Shown: positions 14,746 to 23,000, counted from the first letter of the stretch. The stretch: DNA of 24,567 bases from an uncultured Bacilli bacterium (GCA_934090775.1 CAKOKF010000006.1:1-24567), one strand, 5' to 3'. Notes: generated by a model not told the origin, from the letters alone. Translations and numbers: made by a program.

Positions 14746-16009
14746 AATCTATTCCTTTCATTAATTCTTCTAATTCTTTTTGTTCTTCTATTGTTGCTTC
14801 ATTTCTTTTTATTTCTGTTTTAAACCATACGGGGACATCTTCTGGTGTTTTAATATTAGTTGGCGCTTTGGCGATCATTTTCTTTTGTTCTTTTTCAGCT
14901 AAACTCATAGCTTCTCGAGCTGTTTTAACACCACTTCTTACCCATTGACCAGCGATTGTTTCTACAAAATTTTTATTCAATTTATTGTCATTTTTCTTTA
15001 AGACATAATCAATTAAAACATTAACAACAGCTGGTTTTAAATTTAAATCACAGCATAAGGTTTCTAAAAGTTTTAAATCCCTGTTAGTTGGTGTTACCCC
15101 ATGATACTTACTCTTTAAAAAATCATAAGGTTTGGTATTTTCAAAGACATAAATAATTTTATCTCTTTTACTCATATTTTCTAAACCACTTGGTTTTTCT
15201 TCTTTATAAACAAGAGTTGGTAGTTTACCATTATTATGATATGTATAATAATTACGCGCTAATTTTCTTAATTCTTCGGCGACAATAAAGCCGCGTTCAT
15301 TAATGACATTTTTAATAATTTCACTAAATTGCAACGTATCTAAATTATAAACAAAAGCTAGATTTTCAATTAATTCTCTTGTGCGCTTATTAAAAGCTTT
15401 CTCATTTAAAATATCTTTAGGAATACTGGCCATCAACATATCAAAATCAATAACATTTTTGGCTCCAACACTTTGTTTTACGCGTTCTACTGCATCAACT
15501 TCAGGCAAAATATTTGAGGAAGCAAAAGTCATATTAAGACTACTAGTTATATCTTCATATTCACTTAAAGACATACTCTTTTTTTCATAAGATTTTTTAA
15601 TGGCATCATATTCTTTCTTACCAATATTATTATACAAAACCACATTTAAAACCGGATGATTTAAAAATTCTCTTGGACTCATTGGACTATATAACTCATA
15701 AACATAAGAATAAACATCACCCTTTTTTACATAAGTTTTTAAAAGTCCCAAAGACTCTAAAGCACATCTTGCTTCTTTAATACTTTTTAAATCTAGTTTC
15801 ATTATACTCATTAAATGATGATGATTATATTCTTCACTTTTAAAACTATTATTTTTTAAATCACGCCATAATGTAAGATAAAGGCTAATGGCTAAAGGTC
15901 CCATAATTGGTTCATATAACATAACTAAATTATCTCGGTCTTCTAAGTTTAAAATAGTCTTACTAACTACTGTATAAATATCGGCCGGCAAAAGACTCAC
16001 TTTATCCAT
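14729..16009 (-). CDS. dnaB: Bacillus-type DnaB, replication initiation and membrane attachment protein (DnaB/DnaD family)
   Basis: This is the Gram-positive loader component, not the hexameric helicase called DnaB in E. coli. The protein is 426 residues with an N-terminal winged-helix region (VSLLPADIYTVVSKTILNLE, YEPIMGPLAISLYLTLW) and two DnaB/DnaD-like parts. The last of these (about 280-370) has the motif YDFLKSKYHG, TPTNRDLKLLETLC, then an aromatic-containing helix ETIAGQWVRSGVKTAREAM. It acts with DnaD and DnaI to bring helicase to the origin. Start: ATG 16009 preceded by GGTGA; the GTG at 16021 four codons earlier overlaps the ribosome site. dnaI follows directly. nrdR, often upstream in Bacilli, is absent. 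Confidence 0.9.
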   Translation of the reverse strand: MDKVSLLPADIYTVVSKTILNLEDRDNLVMLYEPIMGPLAISLYLTLWRDLKNNSFKSEEYNHHHLMSIMKLDLKSIKEARCALESLGLLKTYVKKGDVYSYVYELYSPMSPREFLNHPVLNVVLYNNIGKKEYDAIKKSYEKKSMSLSEYEDITSSLNMTFASSNILPEVDAVERVKQSVGAKNVIDFDMLMASIPKDILNEKAFNKRTRELIENLAFVYNLDTLQFSEIIKNVINERGFIVAEELRKLARNYYTYHNNGKLPTLVYKEEKPSGLENMSKRDKIIYVFENTKPYDFLKSKYHGVTPTNRDLKLLETLCCDLNLKPAVVNVLIDYVLKKNDNKLNKNFVETIAGQWVRSGVKTAREAMSLAEKEQKKMIAKAPTNIKTPEDVPVWFKTEIKRNEATIEEQKELEELMKGIDYGSSK

Positions 16010-16029
16010 AAAATCACCCACTAGCTAGT

Positions 16030-16035
16030 ATTATA
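16030..16035 (-). promoter_or_regulatory. Probable -10 box for dnaB-dnaI
   Basis: The minus strand reads TTATTATAATACT, placing TATAAT about 20 bases before the dnaB ATG. The -35 region is only a T-rich stretch that doubles as the U-tract of the preceding terminator. The leader would be about 14 bases. Confidence 0.5.
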
Positions 16036-16044
16036 ATAAAGATT

Positions 16045-16076
16045 AGAAAAAAAAGAAATGCTTTTTTAACATTTCT
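16045..16076 (-). terminator. Intrinsic terminator of the thioredoxin-fold gene
   Basis: Leftward: AGAAATG (16076-16070), loop of nine bases, CATTTCT (16060-16054), then an uninterrupted T run. The stop codon of the gene is in the loop. It separates this transcript from dnaB-dnaI. Confidence 0.75.
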
Positions 16077-16770
16077 CATCACATAAATCAGCTAGTTCGT
16101 TAAATGCCTCTAAATATTTATTTTTTAATTCTTCTCTTTGATTCTCATCTAATAAGATATATGGGTCTTTTTGGCTAGTAACTGTTCCTTCGATAACAGC
16201 TTTTACTTCGCCATTTTTAATGAAAACTACGGTTGGGGCATATATTCTTTTTTCACCGGTCTTAACATCTTTATCATTTTTATCTTTGATGCTATAATCT
16301 TCTAAAAATTTATCTAATTTTTCTAAAAGATAAGTATATAGCTCACTGCCATCCGTCTTTACTAAATTATTATCATCATCAAAACTAAAACTGCTACGAA
16401 TATCTTTAATATTATAATAATTTATCTTGGCTATTCCATAATCTTTACCGGCTTCATTTAAAACGGAAACTATATTACGGCACCATGGACAAGTTGGAAA
16501 TCCTAAGTATAAAACACCAGTCCCATTATTAAACAACTCTTTAATTTCTTCATCACTTATATAGTAATAAAGATTTTCTTTATCAATTGTTACTTCTGGA
16601 TAGTTTTTACCATTACTAGTTGTTTTTCCGTTATAAGAAGTATACTCATCATAAAACTTAGTATCACTAGGTTCAGTTTCCGTCTTACGGTGTCCTAAAA
16701 TAACTCCTATGCAAATTAAACTAATTATAAATAAACCAATTACATAATATTTCAAAAAATCTTTTTTCAT
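16066..16770 (-). CDS. Membrane-anchored thioredoxin-fold protein with CPWC active site
   Basis: The protein has 234 residues from ATG 16770. Residues 7-26 form an N-terminal anchor, so the thioredoxin domain should be outside the membrane. The fold is shown by VLYLGFPTCPWCRNI with the redox pair Cys 94 and Cys 97, and by YAPTVVFIKNGEV with the cis-proline (Pro 179). It resembles the small Gram-positive thioredoxin-like proteins sometimes called bacteriocin transport accessory proteins, so a disulfide-exchange role is likely but its partner is unknown. The last residues are CDEKC, a second cysteine pair that is not part of the standard fold. Start: AGGTGA is five bases before ATG 16770; ATG 16773 and GTG 16779 are too close to or inside it. 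It lies 46 bases after the unknown basic membrane protein gene and probably shares its promoter. Confidence 0.82.
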   Translation of the reverse strand: MKKDFLKYYVIGLFIISLICIGVILGHRKTETEPSDTKFYDEYTSYNGKTTSNGKNYPEVTIDKENLYYYISDEEIKELFNNGTGVLYLGFPTCPWCRNIVSVLNEAGKDYGIAKINYYNIKDIRSSFSFDDDNNLVKTDGSELYTYLLEKLDKFLEDYSIKDKNDKDVKTGEKRIYAPTVVFIKNGEVKAVIEGTVTSQKDPYILLDENQREELKNKYLEAFNELADLCDEKC

Positions 16771-16816
16771 CATCTTCACCTAAATTTATTTTAAGCGATG
16801 TTCTTAAATAATGCAA

Positions 16817-17338
16817 TTATTTTTTTAATAGTAATTGTCTTGTTTGGCCACTCTTTTCTTCAATTATAATGGCTTCTGGTATTTCTACCGTTTTACAGCA
16901 ATCTTTACCACGAAATGGTTCTTCTAATAATTCGTAACCTTCTGGTATTTGCTTTTCTTCATAAGCATAATAACCATCTCGAATCGTAATAACGGTACTC
17001 TTTCGATAATACTTATCGATTCTTCCCTTTTGGTAATAAGCATCAACCCCTGTTTTTCTAATTTCTTTTAACTGATGATCTTTAGCTAAATCATCAAGAC
17101 CTAAGTCATAACATAGTGATGTAAATTGACATAATTTTTCTATATGATCAACTCTTTTGTCACTTATTTTGGCCGCTGCTCCTAATAAAAAAATTGGCAC
17201 TGAAACAATTGAAATAACTTTTAATTTAGTATTTGTTTTTTTATTACCTTTACTAGGTTTATAGCTATAGCTAAAACTCTTTTTATAACTACCTCTATTT
17301 ATCTTTTTTACTGGTTTATAACTATATTTATCATGCAT
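16817..17338 (-). CDS. Unknown basic single-pass membrane protein
   Basis: No family recognised. The 173-residue protein begins with a strongly basic Tyr/Ser/Lys-rich tail containing near-repeats (YSYKPVKK at about 5-12, YSYKPSKG at 24-31). One membrane segment follows at about 39-57 (VISIVSVPIFLLGAAA), and then a mixed domain of about 110 residues. The outer or C-terminal part has single Cys residues (in KLCQFTSLC) and a CC pair (GKDCCKTV). A neighbouring thioredoxin-fold gene downstream might act on them. ATG 17338 is preferred because AAAGGGA lies eight bases upstream; ATG 17347 would directly abut it. It has a good promoter of its own. Confidence 0.8.
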   Translation of the reverse strand: MHDKYSYKPVKKINRGSYKKSFSYSYKPSKGNKKTNTKLKVISIVSVPIFLLGAAAKISDKRVDHIEKLCQFTSLCYDLGLDDLAKDHQLKEIRKTGVDAYYQKGRIDKYYRKSTVITIRDGYYAYEEKQIPEGYELLEEPFRGKDCCKTVEIPEAIIIEEKSGQTRQLLLKK

Positions 17339-17372
17339 TTTTCTCATCCCTTTTTCAAAAAATCTATCCTCA

Positions 17373-17401
17373 ATTTTACTTAACTTTTTTTAAGTAGTCA
17401 A
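17373..17401 (-). promoter_or_regulatory. Promoter with an inverted repeat in its spacer
   Basis: Minus strand TTGACT (17401-17396), 17 bases, TAAAAT (17378-17373). The spacer is occupied by ACTTAA and TTAAGT arms (17396-17391 and 17384-17379) around six bases, a possible operator. It drives the basic membrane protein and probably the thioredoxin-fold gene. Confidence 0.75.
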
Positions 17402-17455
17402 GAATATTTTGCTCTATTACATTATATTTATTATATGTTTAATTAATTTTTCATC

Positions 17456-17490
17456 AAAATAAAAATACGGTTTAGTTTCGCCGTATTTTA
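17456..17490 (-). terminator. Intrinsic terminator of the phosphoketolase gene
   Basis: Leftward: TAAAATACGG (17490-17481), loop of ten bases, CCGTATTTTT (17470-17461), then further T. The stem has nine or ten pairs. It begins about 25 bases past the phosphoketolase stop. The remaining gap to 17402 is A/T-rich without other features. Confidence 0.85.
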
Positions 17491-17514
17491 AGGTATTTAT
17501 AAATTTTTCTTTAT

Positions 17515-19818
17515 CTATCTTATTTCAAAGTTACTAATCTCATCTAAGTCCATCCCAACATCTTTAACATAAATATAATGACGCTTTAACACATCTTCAA
17601 TATATGTATTTAATTTTTCTTTTTCTAAACTATCTGGCAATAATTCTAGGACTTCTTTAGTCAAACTAAAGCGGTCAATTTTATTGCGTAAACGCATATC
17701 AAAAGCGGTTGTTATTGAACCTTCTTCTTCATAACCATGAACATAGAAATTCTTATTGTCCCGATCATAAATAAGACTATGAATAAATGAAGGATAACCA
17801 TGAAAATTAAATATTACCGGTTTATCACTAGTAAAGTAATTATTAAATTCTTCATCTATTAAACCAGTTTTATTTCGTTTATTGCTTTCTAATTTTAATA
17901 CTTCTAAAACATTGATAAAACGTAATTTAATATTAGGAATATATTTTTTTAACAAAGAAACGCAAGCAATAGCTTCTATATTTGGCGTATCACCACAACT
18001 AGCAATAACAATATCCGGATCGTTACTGGTTGAGAATTTTTCTAATTCAATTAAACCATCACTAATTAACTTTTCAGCTTCATTCTTAGTTAGCCATTGT
18101 CTCGTTGGATGTTTAGAAGCAATAATAGCATTCACTACATTTTGCGATTTTAAGCACTTATCATAAGTTAAAATTAAGCTATTAGCATCAATTGGTAAAT
18201 AAATATTGGCAAAGCCACGTTTTTTTTCGGCTAAATGATTAATAAAACCGGGATCTTGATGGGTATAACCATTATGATCTTGTTGCCATACATTACTAGT
18301 TAAAATTAAATTTAAACCAGGTAAATCGCCACGCCAACTAATTTCTCTAGCCATTTTTAACCATTTTATATACTGCGTAATCATAGAATCAACAACGCGA
18401 ATAAAAGCTTCATAACTGACAAATGTTCCAAAGCGTCCTGTTAAAGTATATCCTTCTAATAAGCCTTCGCAAACATTTTCTGAAAGATAAGAATCTATAA
18501 TGCGTCCCGTTTTGCTTAAATTTTCATCCCCCGGTAAAACTTCTTCTTCCCATGTTCTTTTTTCGGTATCAAATAAATGATACAAACGATTTGACATTAC
18601 TTCATCAGGACTAAAAAGCCTAAAATCATCTTTATTTAGTTTAAAAACATCTCTTATATACTTGGAAAGTTCTAACATATCTTGCGTTATAGTCTTACCT
18701 ATTTCTTTATTTTCTAATAAATATTTTGTGACATCCGGTAAAACTAACCTTTTACCACTAATACCATTAGTAATTGGATTTTTGCTCATTCTATGATCAC
18801 CGATTGGATGGTAATTTTCTAAATAATCTTTTAAAGTACCATCTTGATTAAATAACTCTTGTGGTTTATAACTACGTAACCACTTTTCAATAATTTCTAA
18901 ATAATTAGGTACTGTTTTATCAACGGGAATTTGATGAGCTCTAAACGTTCCTTCTATTTGTTTCCCATTAACAATACTAGGTCCCGTCCAACCTTTTTTA
19001 CTTCTTAAAATTAACATTGGATAATAAATTTTTTCTTGCTTTTCACTCGTCTTTATCTTCTTTATCTCGGCAACTACTTCATCTAATGTATCCATCATTT
19101 TTTGATGCATAGTAATTGTATCATCACCATTAACGATATAAGGATGATAACCTAAAGAAGTAAAATAACAAATAAGCTCTTTATCACTCATTCTACTATA
19201 AATAGTAGGATTACTTATTTTATAACCATTTAAATGAAGGATCGGTAAAACAACTCCATCTCTTTTCGGATTTAAAAATTTATGAATTTGCCAAGAAGTA
19301 GCTAAAGTTCCGGTTTCCGCTTCGCCATCACCAATACAACAAGCAACAATTAAGTTAGGATTATCCAAAGCCGCGCCAAAACTATGAATTAAACTATAGC
19401 CTAACTCACCACCCTCATGCATCGAACCAGGCATTTCTGGCGTAGCATGGGAGCCAGTGCCATAAGGATATGAGAATTCTTTAAATAATTTTTTTAAGCC
19501 TTCTTTATTCTTTGGATACTCCGGATAATATTCACTAAAACTTCCTTCTAAAAAAGATTGGGCTAGTAAAAAGTTACCACCATGGCCAGGTCCACTTACA
19601 TAAATCATATTTAAATTATCTTTTTTAATAATTCTATTTAAGTGCGTATAAATAAAATTTTGACCAGGAACAGTTCCCCAATGGCCTACTAGCTTTTCTT
19701 TTAAATCCGTATCTCTTAATGGTCTTTCCAGCATTGGATTATCTTTTAGATAAAGACAGCAAGCACTTATATAATTAGCAGCTCTAAAATATGCATCAAT
19801 TATTTCAATTTCTTTCAT
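17515..19818 (-). CDS. xfp: Phosphoketolase (xylulose-5-phosphate/fructose-6-phosphate)
   Basis: Thiamine diphosphate enzyme that splits xylulose 5-phosphate (often also fructose 6-phosphate) with phosphate into acetyl phosphate and a smaller sugar phosphate, giving ATP through acetate kinase. The 767 residues are slightly short of the usual 790-830. Motifs: GHWGTVPGQNF (45-55), SGPGHGGNF (75-83), GSMHEGGELGYSLIHSFGAA (131-150), the cofactor motif IGDGEAETG (162-170), ILHLNGYKISNPT (193-205), FRAHQIP (292-298), GRFGTFVSYEAF with cofactor-activating Glu 470, and WQQDHNGYTHQDPGF (511-525). The usual GRHG before that Glu is GRFG here. It has its own promoter and terminator, so it is monocistronic. 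Such organisms commonly use it as a main sugar route. Confidence 0.96.
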   Translation of the reverse strand: MKEIEIIDAYFRAANYISACCLYLKDNPMLERPLRDTDLKEKLVGHWGTVPGQNFIYTHLNRIIKKDNLNMIYVSGPGHGGNFLLAQSFLEGSFSEYYPEYPKNKEGLKKLFKEFSYPYGTGSHATPEMPGSMHEGGELGYSLIHSFGAALDNPNLIVACCIGDGEAETGTLATSWQIHKFLNPKRDGVVLPILHLNGYKISNPTIYSRMSDKELICYFTSLGYHPYIVNGDDTITMHQKMMDTLDEVVAEIKKIKTSEKQEKIYYPMLILRSKKGWTGPSIVNGKQIEGTFRAHQIPVDKTVPNYLEIIEKWLRSYKPQELFNQDGTLKDYLENYHPIGDHRMSKNPITNGISGKRLVLPDVTKYLLENKEIGKTITQDMLELSKYIRDVFKLNKDDFRLFSPDEVMSNRLYHLFDTEKRTWEEEVLPGDENLSKTGRIIDSYLSENVCEGLLEGYTLTGRFGTFVSYEAFIRVVDSMITQYIKWLKMAREISWRGDLPGLNLILTSNVWQQDHNGYTHQDPGFINHLAEKKRGFANIYLPIDANSLILTYDKCLKSQNVVNAIIASKHPTRQWLTKNEAEKLISDGLIELEKFSTSNDPDIVIASCGDTPNIEAIACVSLLKKYIPNIKLRFINVLEVLKLESNKRNKTGLIDEEFNNYFTSDKPVIFNFHGYPSFIHSLIYDRDNKNFYVHGYEEEGSITTAFDMRLRNKIDRFSLTKEVLELLPDSLEKEKLNTYIEDVLKRHYIYVKDVGMDLDEISNFEIR

Positions 19819-19842
19819 TTTTTATCTTCCTATTCTTAACTA

Positions 19843-19872
19843 ATTATAGCAAAGAATACCTATTTTATTCAA
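19843..19872 (-). promoter_or_regulatory. Promoter of the phosphoketolase gene
   Basis: Minus strand TTGAAT (19872-19867), 18 bases, then TATAAT (19848-19843) preceded by TGC, an extended -10 (TGCTATAAT). It lies immediately downstream of the terminator of the preceding operon. The leader is about 17 bases and contains GGAAG before the ATG. Confidence 0.8.
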
Positions 19873-19873
19873 C

Positions 19874-19907
19874 CTAAAAAAATAGACTTAATTATCTTAA
19901 ATCTATT
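19874..19907 (-). terminator. Intrinsic terminator of the alpha-CTD-like two-gene operon
   Basis: Leftward: AATAGATTTAA (19907-19897), five-base loop, TTAAGTCTATT (19891-19881), then T run to about 19874. The stem is 11 pairs with one G-T. It starts 13 bases past the stop of the 666-residue protein. Confidence 0.8.
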
Positions 19908-19919
19908 CTTATCAACAAT

Positions 19920-21920
19920 CTAATGGCGACCAAAATTATCGTTACTTTTAGTATCCACAACATCACCTATATTTTGTAAACCTAACCTATATTTATAAGT
20001 TCTAATTAATAACTCATTATAGCGAGCAATTAAAAGATTTAATTCAATTAAACACGTATTAGTTTCACTATAGCCATTATCAACAACTGGATTATTAAAA
20101 CCTTGCATTGGTAAAAAGCCTAAATTACGATAAGCTTGTAAAATAATATTATTTTGAGAATCTAGCCAAAACTTAGTATCTTTCGAAGTTATTAGTTCGC
20201 TTAAATTGTTAATACCTATTTTTCGAAGTTTTGTCTCTATTCCTTTATCTAACCCTAAGACACTAATATCAAAAGCAGCCATTTTAAACTCAAAATCAAA
20301 GTAATCATTTGTATCCATACCTAACTTATAACCATATTGATGCAAATCTTCCTCAATTTTTTTAAGATAATTAGTGCCTATTTCCTCCATATTTTCTAAC
20401 TTATCACTCGAATATTTTACCAAATCTCCTATGAAATAAATATTTAAACTTAATAAAACTGTCACTATTCTTTTATTGGTAATAATCTTACTAATAGGCA
20501 TATTTAAATTAACTTCTTTTTCTTGTAAGAAACTTTGATATTTTAAAATTATTAGGGAAAGCAAAACCCCATCATTACCTAAACTATTTAAAGTATTAAT
20601 TAAAGTTTGATAGTCTTCATTATCTTCAATATTTTCTAATAAAAATTTCTTTAATTGCTTTTTATTTCTATCTTTTTCATAAGTTCTATCATTAGCAATT
20701 TCGTAAAAGAAAAATGCTAAAGTTCCAAAACCACTTAAATATTCTTGTATTCTTTTTGGAATCTTTAAATTTTCTATAGTAACTTTATTTAAGTCCATAT
20801 TTGTACTAACTAATTCTCTATAATTTTGTTTATCTAAAGTAGGTATGGTAGGTGAAAAATATCTTGCAAGAAAACTACTATTTTTTTCTAAGTTAGCTAA
20901 TTTCACACTATACATCTCTCGTATTCTTTTTAATTCTTGCAACCATTCATTAGCCTTTGCATAAGTTCCATGGATAGTTGTATCAAAAGTCTCCTTATTC
21001 CAGTCGAATCCTAAACTATAGCAAGCGTCACTAATTATTTTATTATCATAATCCGAAAAATACTTTGTATATTCTATGACTATTAAATCATTTAAGGTAT
21101 TTACTCCCACTTTTCTTAATTCATGTTCTAAATCACTTCTAAGTCCTAAAAATTTAATATCTATTTTACTAAAATCGAAAGAAAAATCATAATAATTTTT
21201 AGCTTTTCTACCCAATTGATAACCATGAAGTTTTAGTGATTCTTTGATTATTTCTAAACATTTTTTACCAATGCCATCCATATATAAAAGTGTATCTTCA
21301 TCATATTTAACTAAATCACCTAAAAAATAAATATCCTGTTTATTAAGAGCCATAACAGTTCGATTATCGTCAATAAAAGAAGAGATAAGTGAATTAGCAT
21401 CAATTGTCTTTTGATTTACAAATATAATAAATTGTTTAATTAATAAAGAAAGTAAAGCTCCTTCATTGCCAAGATGTTGAAATAAATTTATTAACCAATC
21501 ATAATTTTGATTAGCTTTAATGTTTGTTACTAGAAATCTTTTTAATTTTTTCTTACTGGTTTCTTCTTTAAAGACATTATCATTAGTTATATCTTTAAAA
21601 AAGGCTTTTAAATCAGTATATTTATCTAAATAATTTCTTACCTCCGGTGTCAAAAGTAATTCATTAATTGTTATATTTTCTAAATTAGATTTTCTACTTC
21701 CTAACTTAATATAGTAATCACGTTCAAAAGTATAAGATAAGCCTCTACTTTTAAGAGCTGCAAAAATTTCATCAAAATAAAAGCGATAACGAGTCCTTTG
21801 ATTTTGCCAAGTATGAAAATCTTTTTCACTTATTTTTAACAATTCATCTACTTTCGTAATTCCCATAAGATTTAACATTCTTGTGGCGCCATAACTAATA
21901 TTTAAATCCTCTATAAGCAT
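19920..21920 (-). CDS. Protein made of repeated RNA polymerase alpha-CTD-like helix-hairpin-helix modules (double unit)
   Basis: The protein has 666 residues and no catalytic motif, signal or membrane segment. Layout: module A (about 5-65), helical segment (79-168, ending LGNEGALLSLLIKQF), module B (175-240), module C (247-305), helical linker (320-355). The segment-B-C unit then repeats, with helical segment at 377-465, module D (472-537), module E (544-602) and a last helix to 650. All matching landmarks are offset by exactly 297 residues. Modules B and D resemble the C-terminal domain of RNA polymerase alpha: IYFIGDLVKYSSDKLENM and GYKLGM compare with the E. coli IHYIGDLVQRTEVELLKT and GLSLGM. 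Positions equivalent to DNA-contacting Arg 265 (R187, R484) and Gly 296 (G218, G515) are kept; B also keeps Lys 297 and 298. It lies 18 bases after a single-unit paralog. A DNA- or polymerase-binding function is inferred. Confidence 0.85.
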   Translation of the reverse strand: MLIEDLNISYGATRMLNLMGITKVDELLKISEKDFHTWQNQRTRYRFYFDEIFAALKSRGLSYTFERDYYIKLGSRKSNLENITINELLLTPEVRNYLDKYTDLKAFFKDITNDNVFKEETSKKKLKRFLVTNIKANQNYDWLINLFQHLGNEGALLSLLIKQFIIFVNQKTIDANSLISSFIDDNRTVMALNKQDIYFLGDLVKYDEDTLLYMDGIGKKCLEIIKESLKLHGYQLGRKAKNYYDFSFDFSKIDIKFLGLRSDLEHELRKVGVNTLNDLIVIEYTKYFSDYDNKIISDACYSLGFDWNKETFDTTIHGTYAKANEWLQELKRIREMYSVKLANLEKNSSFLARYFSPTIPTLDKQNYRELVSTNMDLNKVTIENLKIPKRIQEYLSGFGTLAFFFYEIANDRTYEKDRNKKQLKKFLLENIEDNEDYQTLINTLNSLGNDGVLLSLIILKYQSFLQEKEVNLNMPISKIITNKRIVTVLLSLNIYFIGDLVKYSSDKLENMEEIGTNYLKKIEEDLHQYGYKLGMDTNDYFDFEFKMAAFDISVLGLDKGIETKLRKIGINNLSELITSKDTKFWLDSQNNIILQAYRNLGFLPMQGFNNPVVDNGYSETNTCLIELNLLIARYNELLIRTYKYRLGLQNIGDVVDTKSNDNFGRH

Positions 21921-21938
21921 TTACTTTGCTCCTTTCTT

Positions 21939-23000
21939 TCAATTTTTTTCTTTTCTTAAATTTAGCATCCTTTCATATCTAAAGACTTCATCATTAACTG
22001 ATTGTAATCTTTCTTCTAAAGCACTCCTTTCTTCTAATAATTCATTATGTCTTTTTTCTAAAATTTTAGGAGGCATAGCTATTACTTTATCCCCAAATTG
22101 TAAATTTAGTTTTAAAATACTTTGCGTAATTTCTTGTAATTCTTCATTTGTAAAACCATAAAAATCAGTTAAATTTATAAGTTGTTCTAAGGTTTCAATT
22201 TTCATTTCTTCTAATTTTTTACAAACTTTAGAAGATAAATTTAGTCTATCTACTTTAACATATCCTAAATTTAAACCAACTTTTATAGGTTTGCTTTCTA
22301 ATTTAAAGCCTTTCTCATACAAAGTAGATACTATTTTATTTACCTTTGTTGGTCCCAAACGTGGAATTTGTGCAACCTCATGCTCATTTAAAGCTACTAT
22401 ATCACTTACTAGCCAATAATTATTTCTAATTAAACTATAATAAATATTTTTATCTGGTACAAGCATAAAGATAGGCATCAAGACTCCATGATATTTAACA
22501 TCATGTTTAAAATCAGCAATAATCATATTTAAAATAAGGCCATCATTACCAAAACATTTAAAAATTTCTTCTAAGTTATTATCTATTTCATAAAGAATTA
22601 CAAAGCAAAGAAAACTTTTTAATAAAGTTGTACTATTCTTTAATACATTAATAAATTTGGGCATTGTTTCATAATTTGCCATAAATTTTCTTGCACTTGA
22701 ACTCATAAATAAATCAGCAATAGTAATATCTTGAAAGTTGGTAGTAACACTTTTAAGTTTATTTAAATAATTTGCTTCTCCATTTAAAAGATATCCATTT
22801 TTATGAACATAATCCCATAATTCATCCACATAAACTTGATTTTTAACATTGCCTTTAACTAGATCTTGCAATTTTTCTATTTTAATTTGACAAGCATCAT
22901 TTAAGGTAACTACACCCAACTTTTTTAACAATTTTTTAGCATTTGTAGATACTTGAATTTCTTCTTTTAATTTATTACTTGTATTTGATTCATTGACCAT
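21939..23000 (-). CDS. Protein with three alpha-CTD-like helix-hairpin-helix modules and a C-terminal coiled coil (single unit)
   Basis: The 353-residue protein is a paralog of the gene just downstream: module 1 at about 15-75 (LLKKLGVVTLNDACQ, KNGYLLNG), a helical segment at 90-168 (CFGNDGLILNMIIADF matches the LGNxG block of the neighbour), module 2 at about 175-236 (YWLVSDIVALNEHEVAQIP, RLGPTKVNKIV) and module 3 at about 245-303 (LNLSSKVCKKLEEMKIETLE). A charged coiled coil ends it at 312-350. In module 2 the residue in the place of alpha Arg 265 is Asn 185, while the LG of the hairpin is kept. Start: ATG 23000 has AAAGGAAG six bases upstream; the TTG at 23018 overlaps this. Its stop is the only TGA among the 22 genes, with an in-frame TAA six codons later. 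It is first in the operon; no firm promoter was found upstream. Confidence 0.83.
   Translation of the reverse strand: MVNESNTSNKLKEEIQVSTNAKKLLKKLGVVTLNDACQIKIEKLQDLVKGNVKNQVYVDELWDYVHKNGYLLNGEANYLNKLKSVTTNFQDITIADLFMSSSARKFMANYETMPKFINVLKNSTTLLKSFLCFVILYEIDNNLEEIFKCFGNDGLILNMIIADFKHDVKYHGVLMPIFMLVPDKNIYYSLIRNNYWLVSDIVALNEHEVAQIPRLGPTKVNKIVSTLYEKGFKLESKPIKVGLNLGYVKVDRLNLSSKVCKKLEEMKIETLEQLINLTDFYGFTNEELQEITQSILKLNLQFGDKVIAMPPKILEKRHNELLEERSALEERLQSVNDEVFRYERMLNLRKEKN

Noticed and set aside
16700..16770. Lipoprotein signal in the thioredoxin-fold protein (LIC within the hydrophobic segment)
   Set aside because: The residues before the cysteine do not fit a lipobox, and the hydrophobic stretch continues past it, so a plain anchor is more likely.
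16797..16824. Inverted repeat AAATAAT/ATTATTT after the basic membrane protein gene
   Set aside because: Its T run follows on the plus strand, so it would not end the leftward transcript, and such A/T palindromes are expected by chance here.
15381..18166. Plus-strand open frames at 15381-15590 and 17882-18166
   Set aside because: Shadows of dnaB and of the phosphoketolase gene; no ribosome site and no protein-like pattern.
21939..21941. TGA here read as tryptophan, extending the protein by six residues
   Set aside because: Trp codons checked elsewhere in the window are TGG, no internal in-frame TGA is needed to keep any gene intact, and the ribosome site of the next gene lies in the would-be extension.
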